Shown in pieces: positions 22,148 through 29,868 of a stretch of DNA of 29,868 nt (position 1 is the stretch's first letter; each line of letters begins with the position of its first letter). The position numbers and the translations under genes were made by a program. The notes beneath the pieces are model-generated. The model searched no databases, was not told where the DNA came from, and saw nothing but the letters and a program-made list of their open reading frames with translations. Source of the stretch: an uncultured Caryophanales bacterium (GTDB lineage Bacteria > Bacillota_I > Bacilli_A > RFN20 > CAG-826). The stretch covers positions 1-29,868 of the forward strand of contig CAJJXG010000017.1 in assembly GCA_905197045.1 (NCBI GenBank), written 5' to 3'.

Positions 22148-23804
22148 TTACCTCTTTTTTAAGACGTAATTTAATGTCTTCTTTTTTGACGGCAAGTCCA
22201 ACTTTATCATTTAAGTTATAGCTATATGGAGTTACGAAAACAAAGTCTTCTTCATTTTCTGTTCTGACAATATAACGATAGTGATCACCAACATAAAGCG
22301 AATCGACAATTTCGCCAACGACTTCACATTCTTCACTTTCGATATCGTCAATTACCTCAATTTTATCAAGAGGGATTTCAGCTACAACATCTGCATCGTT
22401 AAAGTTATATTTATGTTTTCCGTCTTTTGAAACAACATTACCTTCTTCATCAACTGTGCCACCAATAACAAGTTGAGAGACATCACAAGCAAATGGATTT
22501 TCATCAATCATGACTTCGTTGTTTTTATTAATCCAAGCATCGGTATAGACATTTGTTGTAAAGTCTTTCTTCATGATGTGAATTCCATCTGGATCGATTG
22601 ATAAGAAAGCAGTTGAACCAATTTCATAACTGGCTGTACTTTTTACCATAAGTTCATTTTTGCCAATCATGACAGTATATTGATAATTCATGCCTTTAAA
22701 AATCTTATTTGCAATAACGCCTTTAATCATTGCTTCACTTTCTTTAACAAAGTGAATATCTTCAGGACGCACTACAACATCAATTTTTTCATTTAATGGA
22801 TATTCATCAAGACAAGTAAAATTGTAATCTAAGAATCTAACTTTCTTATCTCCAATCATTGTTCCATTATAAATATTTGATTCACCAATAAAGTCTGCGA
22901 CAAAAGCATTCTTTGGTTCATCATAAATCATTTTAGGTGTACCAATTTGTTGGATAACACCATCTTTCATAACAACAATTGTATCACTCATTGTTAAAGC
23001 TTCTTCTTGATCGTGAGTGACATAAATAAAGGTAATACCTAATTTTTGATGCATCTCTTTAAGCTCGAGTTGCATATCTTTTCTCATTTTTAAGTCAAGT
23101 GCACCTAATGGTTCATCTAAAAGTAAAATTTCAGGTTCATTAACAATAGCACGAGCAATAGCAACTCTTTGTTGTTGTCCACCACTTAAAGTAGAAATAT
23201 CTCTATCTTCAAGAGCTTCAAGGTCGACAATCTTTAAAGCACGAGCAACTTTAGCATCAATCTCTTTACTTGAAAGTTTTACATAGGAATAACTTTGAGT
23301 TGGAGTTGATTTGATTTTAGCAATCTTTTCTTCAATATCTCTAAGCTTGCTTGCTTTTACATCTTCTTCAAGATGTTTGTTTTTCTTAATAAGAGAATAT
23401 TCTCTTTTAAGCTCTCTAATCTTTTTGTAGTCAATCTTTAAAACAGGATTACCGTCTTTGTCCTTTTTAGGAGTTGGTATTCTTTTTAAACGAAGACCGA
23501 AAGCGATGTTATCATAAACATCTAAATGTGGGAAAAGTGCATATCTTTGAAATACCATATTAATAGGTCTTTTATTAGGTGGCAAATTTGAAATGTCTCT
23601 ACCATTTAATAAAATTTCGCCTTTTGAAGGAAATTCAAATCCTGCAATCATCCTTAAAGTTGTAGATTTTCCGCAACCGGAAGGACCTAAAAATGTTATA
23701 AATTCTCCCTTTCTAACATAAAGGTTGAAGTTATCAACAGCGATAGTATCATCATCGAAGATTTTACTAACATTTTTAAGTTCAATAATATAGTTGTTTT
23801 CCAT
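22131..23804 (-). CDS. potA: Spermidine/putrescine ABC ATPase PotA, long form
   Basis: Energises polyamine import. Walker A GPSGCGKST (40-48), Q-loop Gln86, signature LSGGQQQR (206), Walker B ILLLDEPLGALD (226), His264 in YVTHD, then TOBE-type C-terminal strands. At 557 aa it is much longer than the usual 370: about 70 charged residues (roughly 109-178, REYSLIKKNKHLEEDVKASK and around) lie between Q-loop and signature, and the C-terminal regulatory part is enlarged. Mycoplasma PotA is also about 560 aa, from memory. GGGGG lies 7-8 nt before the ATG. Confidence 0.94.
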   Translation of the reverse strand: MENNYIIELKNVSKIFDDDTIAVDNFNLYVRKGEFITFLGPSGCGKSTTLRMIAGFEFPSKGEILLNGRDISNLPPNKRPINMVFQRYALFPHLDVYDNIAFGLRLKRIPTPKKDKDGNPVLKIDYKKIRELKREYSLIKKNKHLEEDVKASKLRDIEEKIAKIKSTPTQSYSYVKLSSKEIDAKVARALKIVDLEALEDRDISTLSGGQQQRVAIARAIVNEPEILLLDEPLGALDLKMRKDMQLELKEMHQKLGITFIYVTHDQEEALTMSDTIVVMKDGVIQQIGTPKMIYDEPKNAFVADFIGESNIYNGTMIGDKKVRFLDYNFTCLDEYPLNEKIDVVVRPEDIHFVKESEAMIKGVIANKIFKGMNYQYTVMIGKNELMVKSTASYEIGSTAFLSIDPDGIHIMKKDFTTNVYTDAWINKNNEVMIDENPFACDVSQLVIGGTVDEEGNVVSKDGKHKYNFNDADVVAEIPLDKIEVIDDIESEECEVVGEIVDSLYVGDHYRYIVRTENEEDFVFVTPYSYNLNDKVGLAVKKEDIKLRLKKEVSEYEI

Positions 23805-23821
23805 TTAGAAACCCCCATTTA

Positions 23822-23842
23822 TTGAAAGTAAAGTTCTTTCAA
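23822..23842 (-). promoter_or_regulatory. Hairpin in the potA leader
   Basis: TTGAAAG-7 nt-CTTTCAA perfect 7-bp stem in the predicted leader, about 10 nt before the GGGGG ribosome site. It may tune translation or bind a regulator. Confidence 0.35.
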
Positions 23843-23861
23843 CGCTTTTTGAAACGATAAA

Positions 23862-23890
23862 AATATATTCTTAATTAAATTAAATTACAA
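23862..23890 (-). promoter_or_regulatory. Promoter of the pot operon
   Basis: Minus strand: TTGTAA (23885-23890), 17-nt spacer, TATATT (23862-23867). Gives a leader of about 50 nt. Confidence 0.5.
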
Positions 23891-23943
23891 TAAAAATTTT
23901 TAAAAATTTTATTTTTTGTGAAAATTAACTAATTGAAACAAAG

Positions 23944-23972
23944 AAAAAAAGCGATGATTATCGCATTTTTTT
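23944..23972 (-). terminator. Terminator of the argS-purB-purA-glyA operon
   Basis: GCGAT-GATT-ATCGC hairpin flanked by seven A and seven T, so T-runs follow on both strands. Lies about 60 nt past the glyA stop. Confidence 0.85.
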
Positions 23973-24031
23973 ATATTTTTTAAATATCAATTTTTTTGTT
24001 AAATTTTGGTGAAAATTCAAAAAATTTCCGT

Positions 24032-25249
24032 TTAAATTTCCTCAATTTTTTTCCACGCACTTGTTAATTTTTTCACAGAATAAGATGCTTCTTTTTTTGA
24101 AATATTGTTTTTAAGATATCCATCAATTATCTGAGCAATCTTTCTAGCATCCTCTTCTTTTGCTCCTCGAGTTGTAACTGCAGCAAAGCCAATTCTTACT
24201 CCACTAGTAATACTAGGTTTCTCTGTATCATTAGGAAGCATGTTTTTATTTAAGGTAATTCCAATTTCTTCAAGCTTTTCTTGGGCTTCTTTTCCAGTAA
24301 TATTAAAACTAACTTTTGTATTTAAAAGAAATAAATGATTTTCAGTTCCACTATTTAAATCACCAAGGCGAGTAAATTCATCAGCGCATGCTTTTGTATT
24401 CTTTTTTACTTGCTTTATATATTCTTTATATTCAGGTTGGAGCGCTTCATAAAAACATTCTGCTTTCGCTCCAATGATATTTTCAAGTGGTCCACCTTGA
24501 AGAGCAGGAAAACAAGCTTTATTAACTTTTTTGATTATTTCTTCATCATTAGTTAAAACAATACCACCTCTTGGACCTCTTAAAGTTTTATGGGTTGTGG
24601 AAGTAACAATATCTGCATATTTTAATGGATTATCTAATTCATGAGCTGCTATTAATCCAGCAATATGAGCCATATCAACCATAAAATAGGCGCCTACTTC
24701 TTTAGCTACTTCTTTAATCTTTTGATAATCGATTTCAAAAGGATATGCACTAAAACCAGCAAGAATTAAGTTTGGTTTATATTCTTTAGCTTTTTCTTTT
24801 AAAGCTTCATAATCAATTCGTCCATCATTACCTAAATGATAGAATTCAATGTTGTAGTAATGCGATGAAAAACTTACTTTAGATCCATGTGATAAATGTC
24901 CACCTTCATCTAAAGATAAAGAAAGAATCTTGTCTCCAGTATTTAATAAGGCATAATATGCAATCATATTAGCTTGTGTGCCAGAATGAGGTTGAACACA
25001 GGCATATTTTGCATCAAAAAGCTTTGAGACGAGTTCAATTGCTCGGTTTTCAATTTCATCAATATGCTTGCAACCTCCATAATATCTTTTACCAGGAAAG
25101 CCTTCAGCATATTTATTTGTTAAAATTGAGCCACATAAAGCGCGGACATTTTTGCTAGCGAAATTTTCGCTAGCAATCAATTCTATTCCATCATTTTGTC
25201 TATTTGTTTCTTCTTCTAGATAAGAAAATAAAAGATTATCTTTTTCCAA
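24032..25249 (-). CDS. glyA: Serine hydroxymethyltransferase
   Basis: PLP enzyme that interconverts serine and glycine and makes 5,10-methylene-tetrahydrofolate. 405 aa, full length. Motifs: IELIASENFAS, GGCKHIDEIE, VQPHSGTQANM, DMAHIAGL and STTHKTLRGPRGG, whose Lys binds PLP. The start is TTG at 25249, with AGGAG 8 nt upstream; no ATG fits the conserved beginning. Last gene of the argS operon, 10 nt after purA. It connects with FolT-mediated folate uptake. Confidence 0.96.
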   Translation of the reverse strand: MEKDNLLFSYLEEETNRQNDGIELIASENFASKNVRALCGSILTNKYAEGFPGKRYYGGCKHIDEIENRAIELVSKLFDAKYACVQPHSGTQANMIAYYALLNTGDKILSLSLDEGGHLSHGSKVSFSSHYYNIEFYHLGNDGRIDYEALKEKAKEYKPNLILAGFSAYPFEIDYQKIKEVAKEVGAYFMVDMAHIAGLIAAHELDNPLKYADIVTSTTHKTLRGPRGGIVLTNDEEIIKKVNKACFPALQGGPLENIIGAKAECFYEALQPEYKEYIKQVKKNTKACADEFTRLGDLNSGTENHLFLLNTKVSFNITGKEAQEKLEEIGITLNKNMLPNDTEKPSITSGVRIGFAAVTTRGAKEEDARKIAQIIDGYLKNNISKKEASYSVKKLTSAWKKIEEI

Positions 25250-25259
25250 TTTTTATCTC

Positions 25260-26537
25260 CTAAAATATATCTTCTTTAATTATTGTTTCATTATGATCTG
25301 GACCAACCGAAATTAAACAAGCCTTAGCATCAACTTCTTTTTCGATGAACTTGATGTAATTTTGGGCGTTAAGAGGTAAGTCTTCAAACTTTCTAACTTT
25401 TGAGATATCTTCTTTCCATCCTGGAAGAGTTACATAAACAGGCTTACATCTATAAGTTTCTTTTAAACTTGCAGGTACATAATCAATAATATGACCATCA
25501 AGTTCATAATGAGTACAAACTTTAAGTTCATCAATTCCCGATAAAATATCAAGGAGCATTAAAGCAAAATAATTAAAGCCATTGACATTACGAGAATATC
25601 TAAGTTGATTCAAGTCAAGATAGCCAATTCTTCTAGGGCGATGAGTAACTACTCCATATTCATGAGCTTTTTCACGAATATTATGTGCTAATTCATTAAA
25701 GAGTTCTGTAACAAAAGGTCCTTCACCAACTCTCGTTGTGTAAGCTTTTACAATTCCAACAACTCCTTCAATATAGCCAATTCCAATTCCACTTCCTGTA
25801 ATTGCTCCTCCAGCTGAAGAATTAGAGCTTGAAACATAAGGATAAGTACCAAAATCTATATCAAGCATTGTACCTTGAGCACCTTCAAATAAAATCTTTT
25901 TGCCATCTTTTTTAGCTTTAGCAAGAAGAGAAACAGTTTCCTTAACGTAAGGACGTAAAAAATCAGCAAGTTTTTTATATTCTTCAAGAGAAGATTTTAA
26001 ATCAATCTCTTGTCCGCCATAACGAGCAATTTCTTCGTTTTTCTCTTTTAAATGTTCTTCATAAATTTTTGGAAAATCTTCATCGATGAAATCACAAAAT
26101 CTAATTCCATCACGAGAAATCTTATCAGTGTAGCAAGGTCCAATACCTTTTTTAGTTGTGCCAATCTTTTTATCTTTTAAATGAGCTTCTTTTAATCCAT
26201 CAAATTCAAGATGATAATTTAAATCAACATTAGCTCTTGAAGATATCACCATATTGTTTAATGAAAACCCATTATCAAGTAAAGTTTTCATTTCATTATA
26301 TAAGCTAATTGGATTAATAACCATGCCATTCCCAAGGATATTTAAAGTTTTTTCATTAAAAATTCCACTAGGAATTGTTTGAAGATGAAATTCTTTTCCA
26401 TCGAATTTTACTGTGTGTCCTGCATTGTTTCCGCCTTGATAGCGAACAACAATATCAGCGTGAGATGAGTAAAAATTAGTTACTTTACCTTTCCCTTCAT
26501 CGCCCCATTGACTACCTACAACAACAATTGATTTCAT
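25260..26537 (-). CDS. purA: Adenylosuccinate synthetase
   Basis: Joins IMP and aspartate with GTP to form adenylosuccinate, the first step towards AMP. 425 aa, normal. GDEGKGK P-loop at 12-18 (Asp13 catalytic), His41 in NNAGHTV, KKGIGPCYTDK, GAQGTMLDIDFGTYPYVSSS (in parts) and THRPRRIGYLDL. Its ATG overlaps the purB stop (taATG). Confidence 0.97.
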   Translation of the reverse strand: MKSIVVVGSQWGDEGKGKVTNFYSSHADIVVRYQGGNNAGHTVKFDGKEFHLQTIPSGIFNEKTLNILGNGMVINPISLYNEMKTLLDNGFSLNNMVISSRANVDLNYHLEFDGLKEAHLKDKKIGTTKKGIGPCYTDKISRDGIRFCDFIDEDFPKIYEEHLKEKNEEIARYGGQEIDLKSSLEEYKKLADFLRPYVKETVSLLAKAKKDGKKILFEGAQGTMLDIDFGTYPYVSSSNSSAGGAITGSGIGIGYIEGVVGIVKAYTTRVGEGPFVTELFNELAHNIREKAHEYGVVTHRPRRIGYLDLNQLRYSRNVNGFNYFALMLLDILSGIDELKVCTHYELDGHIIDYVPASLKETYRCKPVYVTLPGWKEDISKVRKFEDLPLNAQNYIKFIEKEVDAKACLISVGPDHNETIIKEDIF

Positions 26538-27835
26538 TATTTAACACCTACCTTCTTATAAATTTTATCAACGTTTTTAAAAACATATTCATATGAAAAT
26601 AATTCATTAACTTCTTCTTCAGTTAAAAATTTCATCAAGTAAGAATCGTTTAAAATTAAATCCTTAAGTTGAGTTTTATTTTCCATCGCTTTAAATGCTA
26701 AAGCTTGAATATAATCGTATATTTCTTCTCTACTTACTTCATTTTTTTCAATAATATAATTTAAAATTCTTCCTGAAAAGATAACTCCATAAGTTGAAAA
26801 AATATCTTCTTTCATTTTATCTTCATGAACAACAATATTTTTTAAGATGCTATTAAGTCTTCTTGAAAGATAAATTATTAAACTAATATCATCAGGAAGA
26901 TAAATTCTTTCATTTGAAGAATGAGATATATCTCTTTCATGCCATAAAATATTATTTTCTAAAGCAATCATTTGGCTAGATTTAACAATTCGCGATAAGC
27001 CACATATATTTTCTGAACCAACTGGGTTTCTTTTATGAGGCATAGCAGAACTCCCTTTTTGATTTTTTGAAAAATATTCATTTACCTCATTTACTTCAGT
27101 TCTTGATAAATGTCTGATTTCTGTAGCGATTTTTTCAAAAAGAGATGCAATTAAGGCTAAAACATTGACATATCCAGCTAAACGATCACGACTTAAAACT
27201 TGAGTGGAAATTGCTGGTCGGTTAAGTTTTAATTCTTTAGCGACAAGCTCTTCGAGCTCATAAGGAAGATTAGCAAAATTGCCAACTGTCCCACTAATTT
27301 TCACAACTTCAACATTTTCTCTTTCAAAGTTTAAACGAGTAATGTCGCGTTTTAATTCATCTAAAAATAAAGCCCATTTTAATCCAAAAGAAGTTACTTC
27401 TCCATGAATTCCATGGGTTCTTCCAATAATTGGAGTATATTCATATTTTTTTGCAAGATTATTTAAAGTTTCTTCAAGTGCTTTTAAAGCTTTAATAATA
27501 ATTTCATTAGCTTCTTTAATGTTATAACTTAAAGAAGTATCAACAACATCTGTTGAAGTTAAATTATAATGAATCCACTTTTTTTCTTCGCCAAGCTCTA
27601 AAGATAAAGAACGAGTAAAAGCAATTACATCGTGTTTTGTTTCTTTTTCTAGTTCATTAATTTTATCAACATCAACTTTTGCTTTTTCTTTAATTTTTAA
27701 ATAGTCATTTTCTGGAACAATTCCAAGTTCAACATATGCTTTTAAAACACTAAGTTCAACCTTAAGAAATGTTTCATAACGATTTTTTAAAGAAAAGATA
27801 TCTTCAATTTCTTTAATAGCGTAGCGATCAATCAT
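26537..27835 (-). CDS. purB: Adenylosuccinate lyase
   Basis: Cleaves adenylosuccinate to AMP and fumarate (and SAICAR in the de novo route, whose genes are not in this window). 432 aa from the ATG at 27835, where the family start MIDRYAIKEIEDIFS begins; a longer in-frame start would overlap argS. Motifs: TRSLSLELG, TSTDVVDTS, GRTHGIHGEV and the signature GSSAMPHKRNP. AAAGGAG lies 10 nt before the ATG, inside the end of argS. Confidence 0.97.
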   Translation of the reverse strand: MIDRYAIKEIEDIFSLKNRYETFLKVELSVLKAYVELGIVPENDYLKIKEKAKVDVDKINELEKETKHDVIAFTRSLSLELGEEKKWIHYNLTSTDVVDTSLSYNIKEANEIIIKALKALEETLNNLAKKYEYTPIIGRTHGIHGEVTSFGLKWALFLDELKRDITRLNFERENVEVVKISGTVGNFANLPYELEELVAKELKLNRPAISTQVLSRDRLAGYVNVLALIASLFEKIATEIRHLSRTEVNEVNEYFSKNQKGSSAMPHKRNPVGSENICGLSRIVKSSQMIALENNILWHERDISHSSNERIYLPDDISLIIYLSRRLNSILKNIVVHEDKMKEDIFSTYGVIFSGRILNYIIEKNEVSREEIYDYIQALAFKAMENKTQLKDLILNDSYLMKFLTEEEVNELFSYEYVFKNVDKIYKKVGVK

Positions 27836-27836
27836 T

Positions 27837-29477
27837 TTACATTGACTCCTTTGCTTCACATCCAAGTAAAGTCAAAACTGTTTTTAAAACAATTGAACTT
27901 GCTTTAATAAGAGCAAGTCTTTCTTTACTAACCTCTAAATTATTTTCATCAATTACTTTAGTATCGTTATAGTAGGAATGGAAAAGTTGAGCAAGTTTAT
28001 ATGCATAATTACATAAAATATTCACTTCTTTAACTTTAGCAATATCAATTAAGGTATTTTTAAGTTCACCTAAATGTTTAATAAGTTCAATTTCTTTGCT
28101 GTCTTTAAGTAAAGGATAACTCTCTTTAATTTCATAATCATTTGCTTTCTTTAAAATTGAAGACATTCTAGCAAAAGCATATTGGATATAATAAACAGGG
28201 TTATCGTTTGAATGATTTCTTGCAAGATTTAAATCAAAATCAAGGTGAGAAATAATTGGTTTTGAAATAAAGAAATAACGAGCCACATCAACACCAACAT
28301 CTTCACAAAGTTCACGAATGGTGACAGCATTTCCAGTTCTTTTAGACATTTTAACTTCTTCACCATTTTCCATAAGGCGAACAATTTGAATCATCTTAAC
28401 TTCTAGATCATCTGGGTTATAACCCATAATTTTTATACCAGCTTTAAGACGAATAATGTAGCCATAATGATCGGCTCCTAAAATATCGACAAGCTTAGAA
28501 TAGCCTCTATCAAATTTATCTTTATGATAAGCAATATCAGGAGTGAAATAAGTATAACTACCATCACTTTTAATAATAACGCGGTCCTTATCATCCCCAA
28601 ATTCTGTTGTTTTAAGCCATGTTGCCCCATCTTTTTCATAATAATATGGGCTCTTTTTTAAAACATCGATTGCTTTTTTAACTTTGCCATCTTTATATAA
28701 GCTTCTTTCACTTTGATAATGATCAAAATGTACTCTATATAAATCTAAATCTTTTTTAATCTTATCAAGTTCAAGTTTGATTCCGATATCTTTAAAATAG
28801 TCTTTTCTAGTTTCGCTATTATCATTTACCCATTTTTTACCATCTTCACTTGCAATTTTTTTAGCAAGTTCTTTAACATCTTTTCCTTGATAGCCAATTG
28901 CTTCAAGATTAAATTCTAAGCCTAAAGCTTCTTTATATCTTTCATATAAAGAATTACCTAAAACTTCAATTTGATTTCCAGCATCATTAACATAATATTC
29001 TCTTAAAACATCGTATCCGACAAAAGATAAAATACGAGTTAAAGTATCTCCATAAGCTGCTCCACGAGCATGACCTAAATGAAGGTCGCCTGTTGGATTA
29101 GCGCTAACATATTCGACCATGATTTTTTCATTTTTCCCAAAATCACTAGAACCATATTTGTCTTTGTTTACTAAAATATCATGCAAAATAGCGGTTAAAT
29201 TTTCTTGTTTAACATAAAAATTTAAAAAACCAGGACCAGCAATCTCTACTTTTTCAATAAAAGAAAATTCCTCTAAAATTGGTTTTAAAGTCTTAGCGAT
29301 TTCAAGAGGTGCTTTATGAAGAGAACGCGCAAGTTTCATTGCTGTACTACTTGCATAATCCCCATGAGTTTTTTCTTTTGGAATCTCAACTAATATTTCA
29401 TCGCTTGCTTCATAATTAAAGGCTTTCTTAACACTTTCTTTTAAAGCATTTTTAATCTCAATATTTAAATCTCTCAT
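27837..29477 (-). CDS. argS: Arginyl-tRNA synthetase
   Basis: Class I synthetase charging tRNA-Arg. 546 aa from the ATG at 29477 (MRDLNIEIKNAL), which has GAGGTGG just upstream; a TTG four codons earlier is less likely. Motifs: N-terminal Add-1 domain with EIPKEKTHGDYASS, VEYVSANPTGDLHLGHARGA holding HLGH, DILGADHYGYI, and KMSKRTGNAV (KMSKS-like). C-terminal helical anticodon domain. First gene of the operon with purB, purA and glyA. No T-box leader is seen. Confidence 0.97.
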   Translation of the reverse strand: MRDLNIEIKNALKESVKKAFNYEASDEILVEIPKEKTHGDYASSTAMKLARSLHKAPLEIAKTLKPILEEFSFIEKVEIAGPGFLNFYVKQENLTAILHDILVNKDKYGSSDFGKNEKIMVEYVSANPTGDLHLGHARGAAYGDTLTRILSFVGYDVLREYYVNDAGNQIEVLGNSLYERYKEALGLEFNLEAIGYQGKDVKELAKKIASEDGKKWVNDNSETRKDYFKDIGIKLELDKIKKDLDLYRVHFDHYQSERSLYKDGKVKKAIDVLKKSPYYYEKDGATWLKTTEFGDDKDRVIIKSDGSYTYFTPDIAYHKDKFDRGYSKLVDILGADHYGYIIRLKAGIKIMGYNPDDLEVKMIQIVRLMENGEEVKMSKRTGNAVTIRELCEDVGVDVARYFFISKPIISHLDFDLNLARNHSNDNPVYYIQYAFARMSSILKKANDYEIKESYPLLKDSKEIELIKHLGELKNTLIDIAKVKEVNILCNYAYKLAQLFHSYYNDTKVIDENNLEVSKERLALIKASSIVLKTVLTLLGCEAKESM

Positions 29478-29553
29478 AATCCACCTCAAAAACTAATCCA
29501 TTTTAAAAGTTAAAGCCAAAAATAAATTTAACTTAAAAAATCATACCTATAAG

Positions 29554-29599
29554 ATTGTATCAATTTATGAAGACTTTTAATAATATAATTATTAAAAGT
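29554..29599 (-). promoter_or_regulatory. Probable argS promoter with overlapping AT-only hairpin
   Basis: A minus-strand TACAAT box (29554-29559) with a weak TTATTA at 18 nt. The inverted repeat ACTTTTAATAAT-ATA-ATTATTAAAAGT (29573-29599, 12-bp arms) covers the -35 region and may be an operator. Confidence 0.4.
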
Positions 29600-29635
29600 T
29601 TTTATGTTTTTATTTTAAAAGGGTAATTCAAGTCA

Positions 29636-29690
29636 ATTTAAGTTAAATAAATTTAAGTTAAATAGATTTAAGTTAAATTAATTTAAGTAA
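29636..29690. repeat. 15-bp tandem palindromic repeats
   Basis: Three near-identical units (29636-29650, 29651-29665, 29666-29680) of ATTTAAGTTAAATNN and a partial fourth. The core ATTTAA-G-TTAAAT is a palindrome around the G, so each unit is itself a potential protein-binding site, as in iterons. Confidence 0.85.
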
Positions 29691-29813
29691 AAAGAAACAT
29701 TCTAAAAATTGCAATTTTACTGGTAAAAACCTTGCAAAACTAACATATTTATAAAAATTTAGGCTCAATCCGTTTAAGTTAAGGCGAAAAAATATCAATC
29801 CTACAAGTCTTCT

Positions 29814-29868
29814 GTAAACGTAAATAAATAACACCCTTTCGAGAAAATTTTAATTTCCTAAAATTACA
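29814..29868. repeat. Right terminal inverted repeat (55 bp)
   Basis: Exact reverse complement of bases 1-55. See the left copy. Confidence 0.9.

Larger units (their letters stand above)
29478..29813. other. Gene-free right end
   Basis: No ORF with support is seen. It holds the argS leader and promoter, the AT-only inverted repeat, the 15-bp tandem repeats (29636-29690) with an inverted copy at about 29524-29536, and one copy of a TTTGCARGGTTTTTAC-like motif (29723-29739, minus orientation). Confidence 0.7.

Noticed and set aside
29478..29640. T-box leader upstream of argS
   Set aside because: No conserved T-box sequence (TGGNACCNCG) or specifier stem is visible, and the leader is only about 70 nt.
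1..29868. TGA read as tryptophan (Mollicutes code)
   Set aside because: TGA ends the 208-aa gene exactly in an ATGA overlap with pepT and ends folT before the next gene; Trp codons in conserved positions are TGG; the tRNA-Trp anticodon is CCA.
1..29868. Circular element closed by terminal repeats
   Set aside because: The terminal repeats are inverted, not direct, so they do not show circularity; the content is chromosomal housekeeping genes.
1..29868. CRISPR array, transposase genes or phage genes
   Set aside because: No regularly spaced repeats with spacers and no transposase, integrase or phage structural protein was seen.

Overview
AT-rich, low-GC chromosomal segment that reads as a Mollicutes-like or RF39/Erysipelotrichia-like member of the Bacillota (inferred from gene families and base composition; no rRNA is present). 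Supporting points are a PotA of about 557 residues with a large insertion and an enlarged PotD, both reminiscent of Mollicutes, group II ECF transport genes, and YqeY, YebC, SmpB and ComEB of Bacillota type. The genetic code is standard: TGA is a stop (for example the ATGA overlap at 8381-8384), Trp is TGG, and the tRNA-Trp anticodon is CCA. Nearly all genes lie on the minus strand. Three protein genes (DUF3737, CBS, methyltransferase-like) and tRNA-Cys are on the plus strand.

Layout from left to right: a 55-bp terminal inverted repeat; tRNA-Trp, yqeY, a DUF2188 gene and yebC (minus); a beta-helix DUF3737 gene (plus) that meets truA stop-to-stop; an operon comEB-ecfA1-ecfA2-ecfT-truA; a small CBS protein (plus); an orphan membrane-anchored protein coupled to pepT; smpB-folT-small membrane protein; a flavodoxin-like gene overlapping a Cu(I) P-type ATPase gene; a methyltransferase-like gene (plus) convergent with corA; an XRE regulator interrupted by a stop at codon 5; tRNA-Pro and tRNA-Cys; a gene-poor accessory stretch (16.8-18.2 kb) with a small basic orphan protein, a decayed tandem copy of its 3' end and other short broken frames; the polyamine operon potABCD plus an alpha/beta-hydrolase-like gene; the operon argS-purB-purA-glyA; and a gene-free right end with palindromic 15-bp tandem repeats and the second terminal inverted repeat.

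The genes suggest a host-associated scavenger that imports folate (FolT served by the shared EcfA1A2T module), polyamines and peptides, keeps the AMP branch of purine synthesis and serine hydroxymethyltransferase, and handles Mg and Cu. Two start styles coexist. Several genes have good Shine-Dalgarno sites. Others have a -10 box only 6-9 nt before the ATG and no ribosome site, so they are probably leaderless.

I found no clearly new multi-gene system. The strongest leads are the exact 55-bp inverted ends (possibly an assembly-graph signature of a larger inverted repeat), the leaderless set, the DKTNT variant of the P-type ATPase phosphorylation motif, the interrupted XRE-membrane regulator, the duplicated and decaying orphan gene beside tRNA-Cys, and the iteron-like repeat at the right end.
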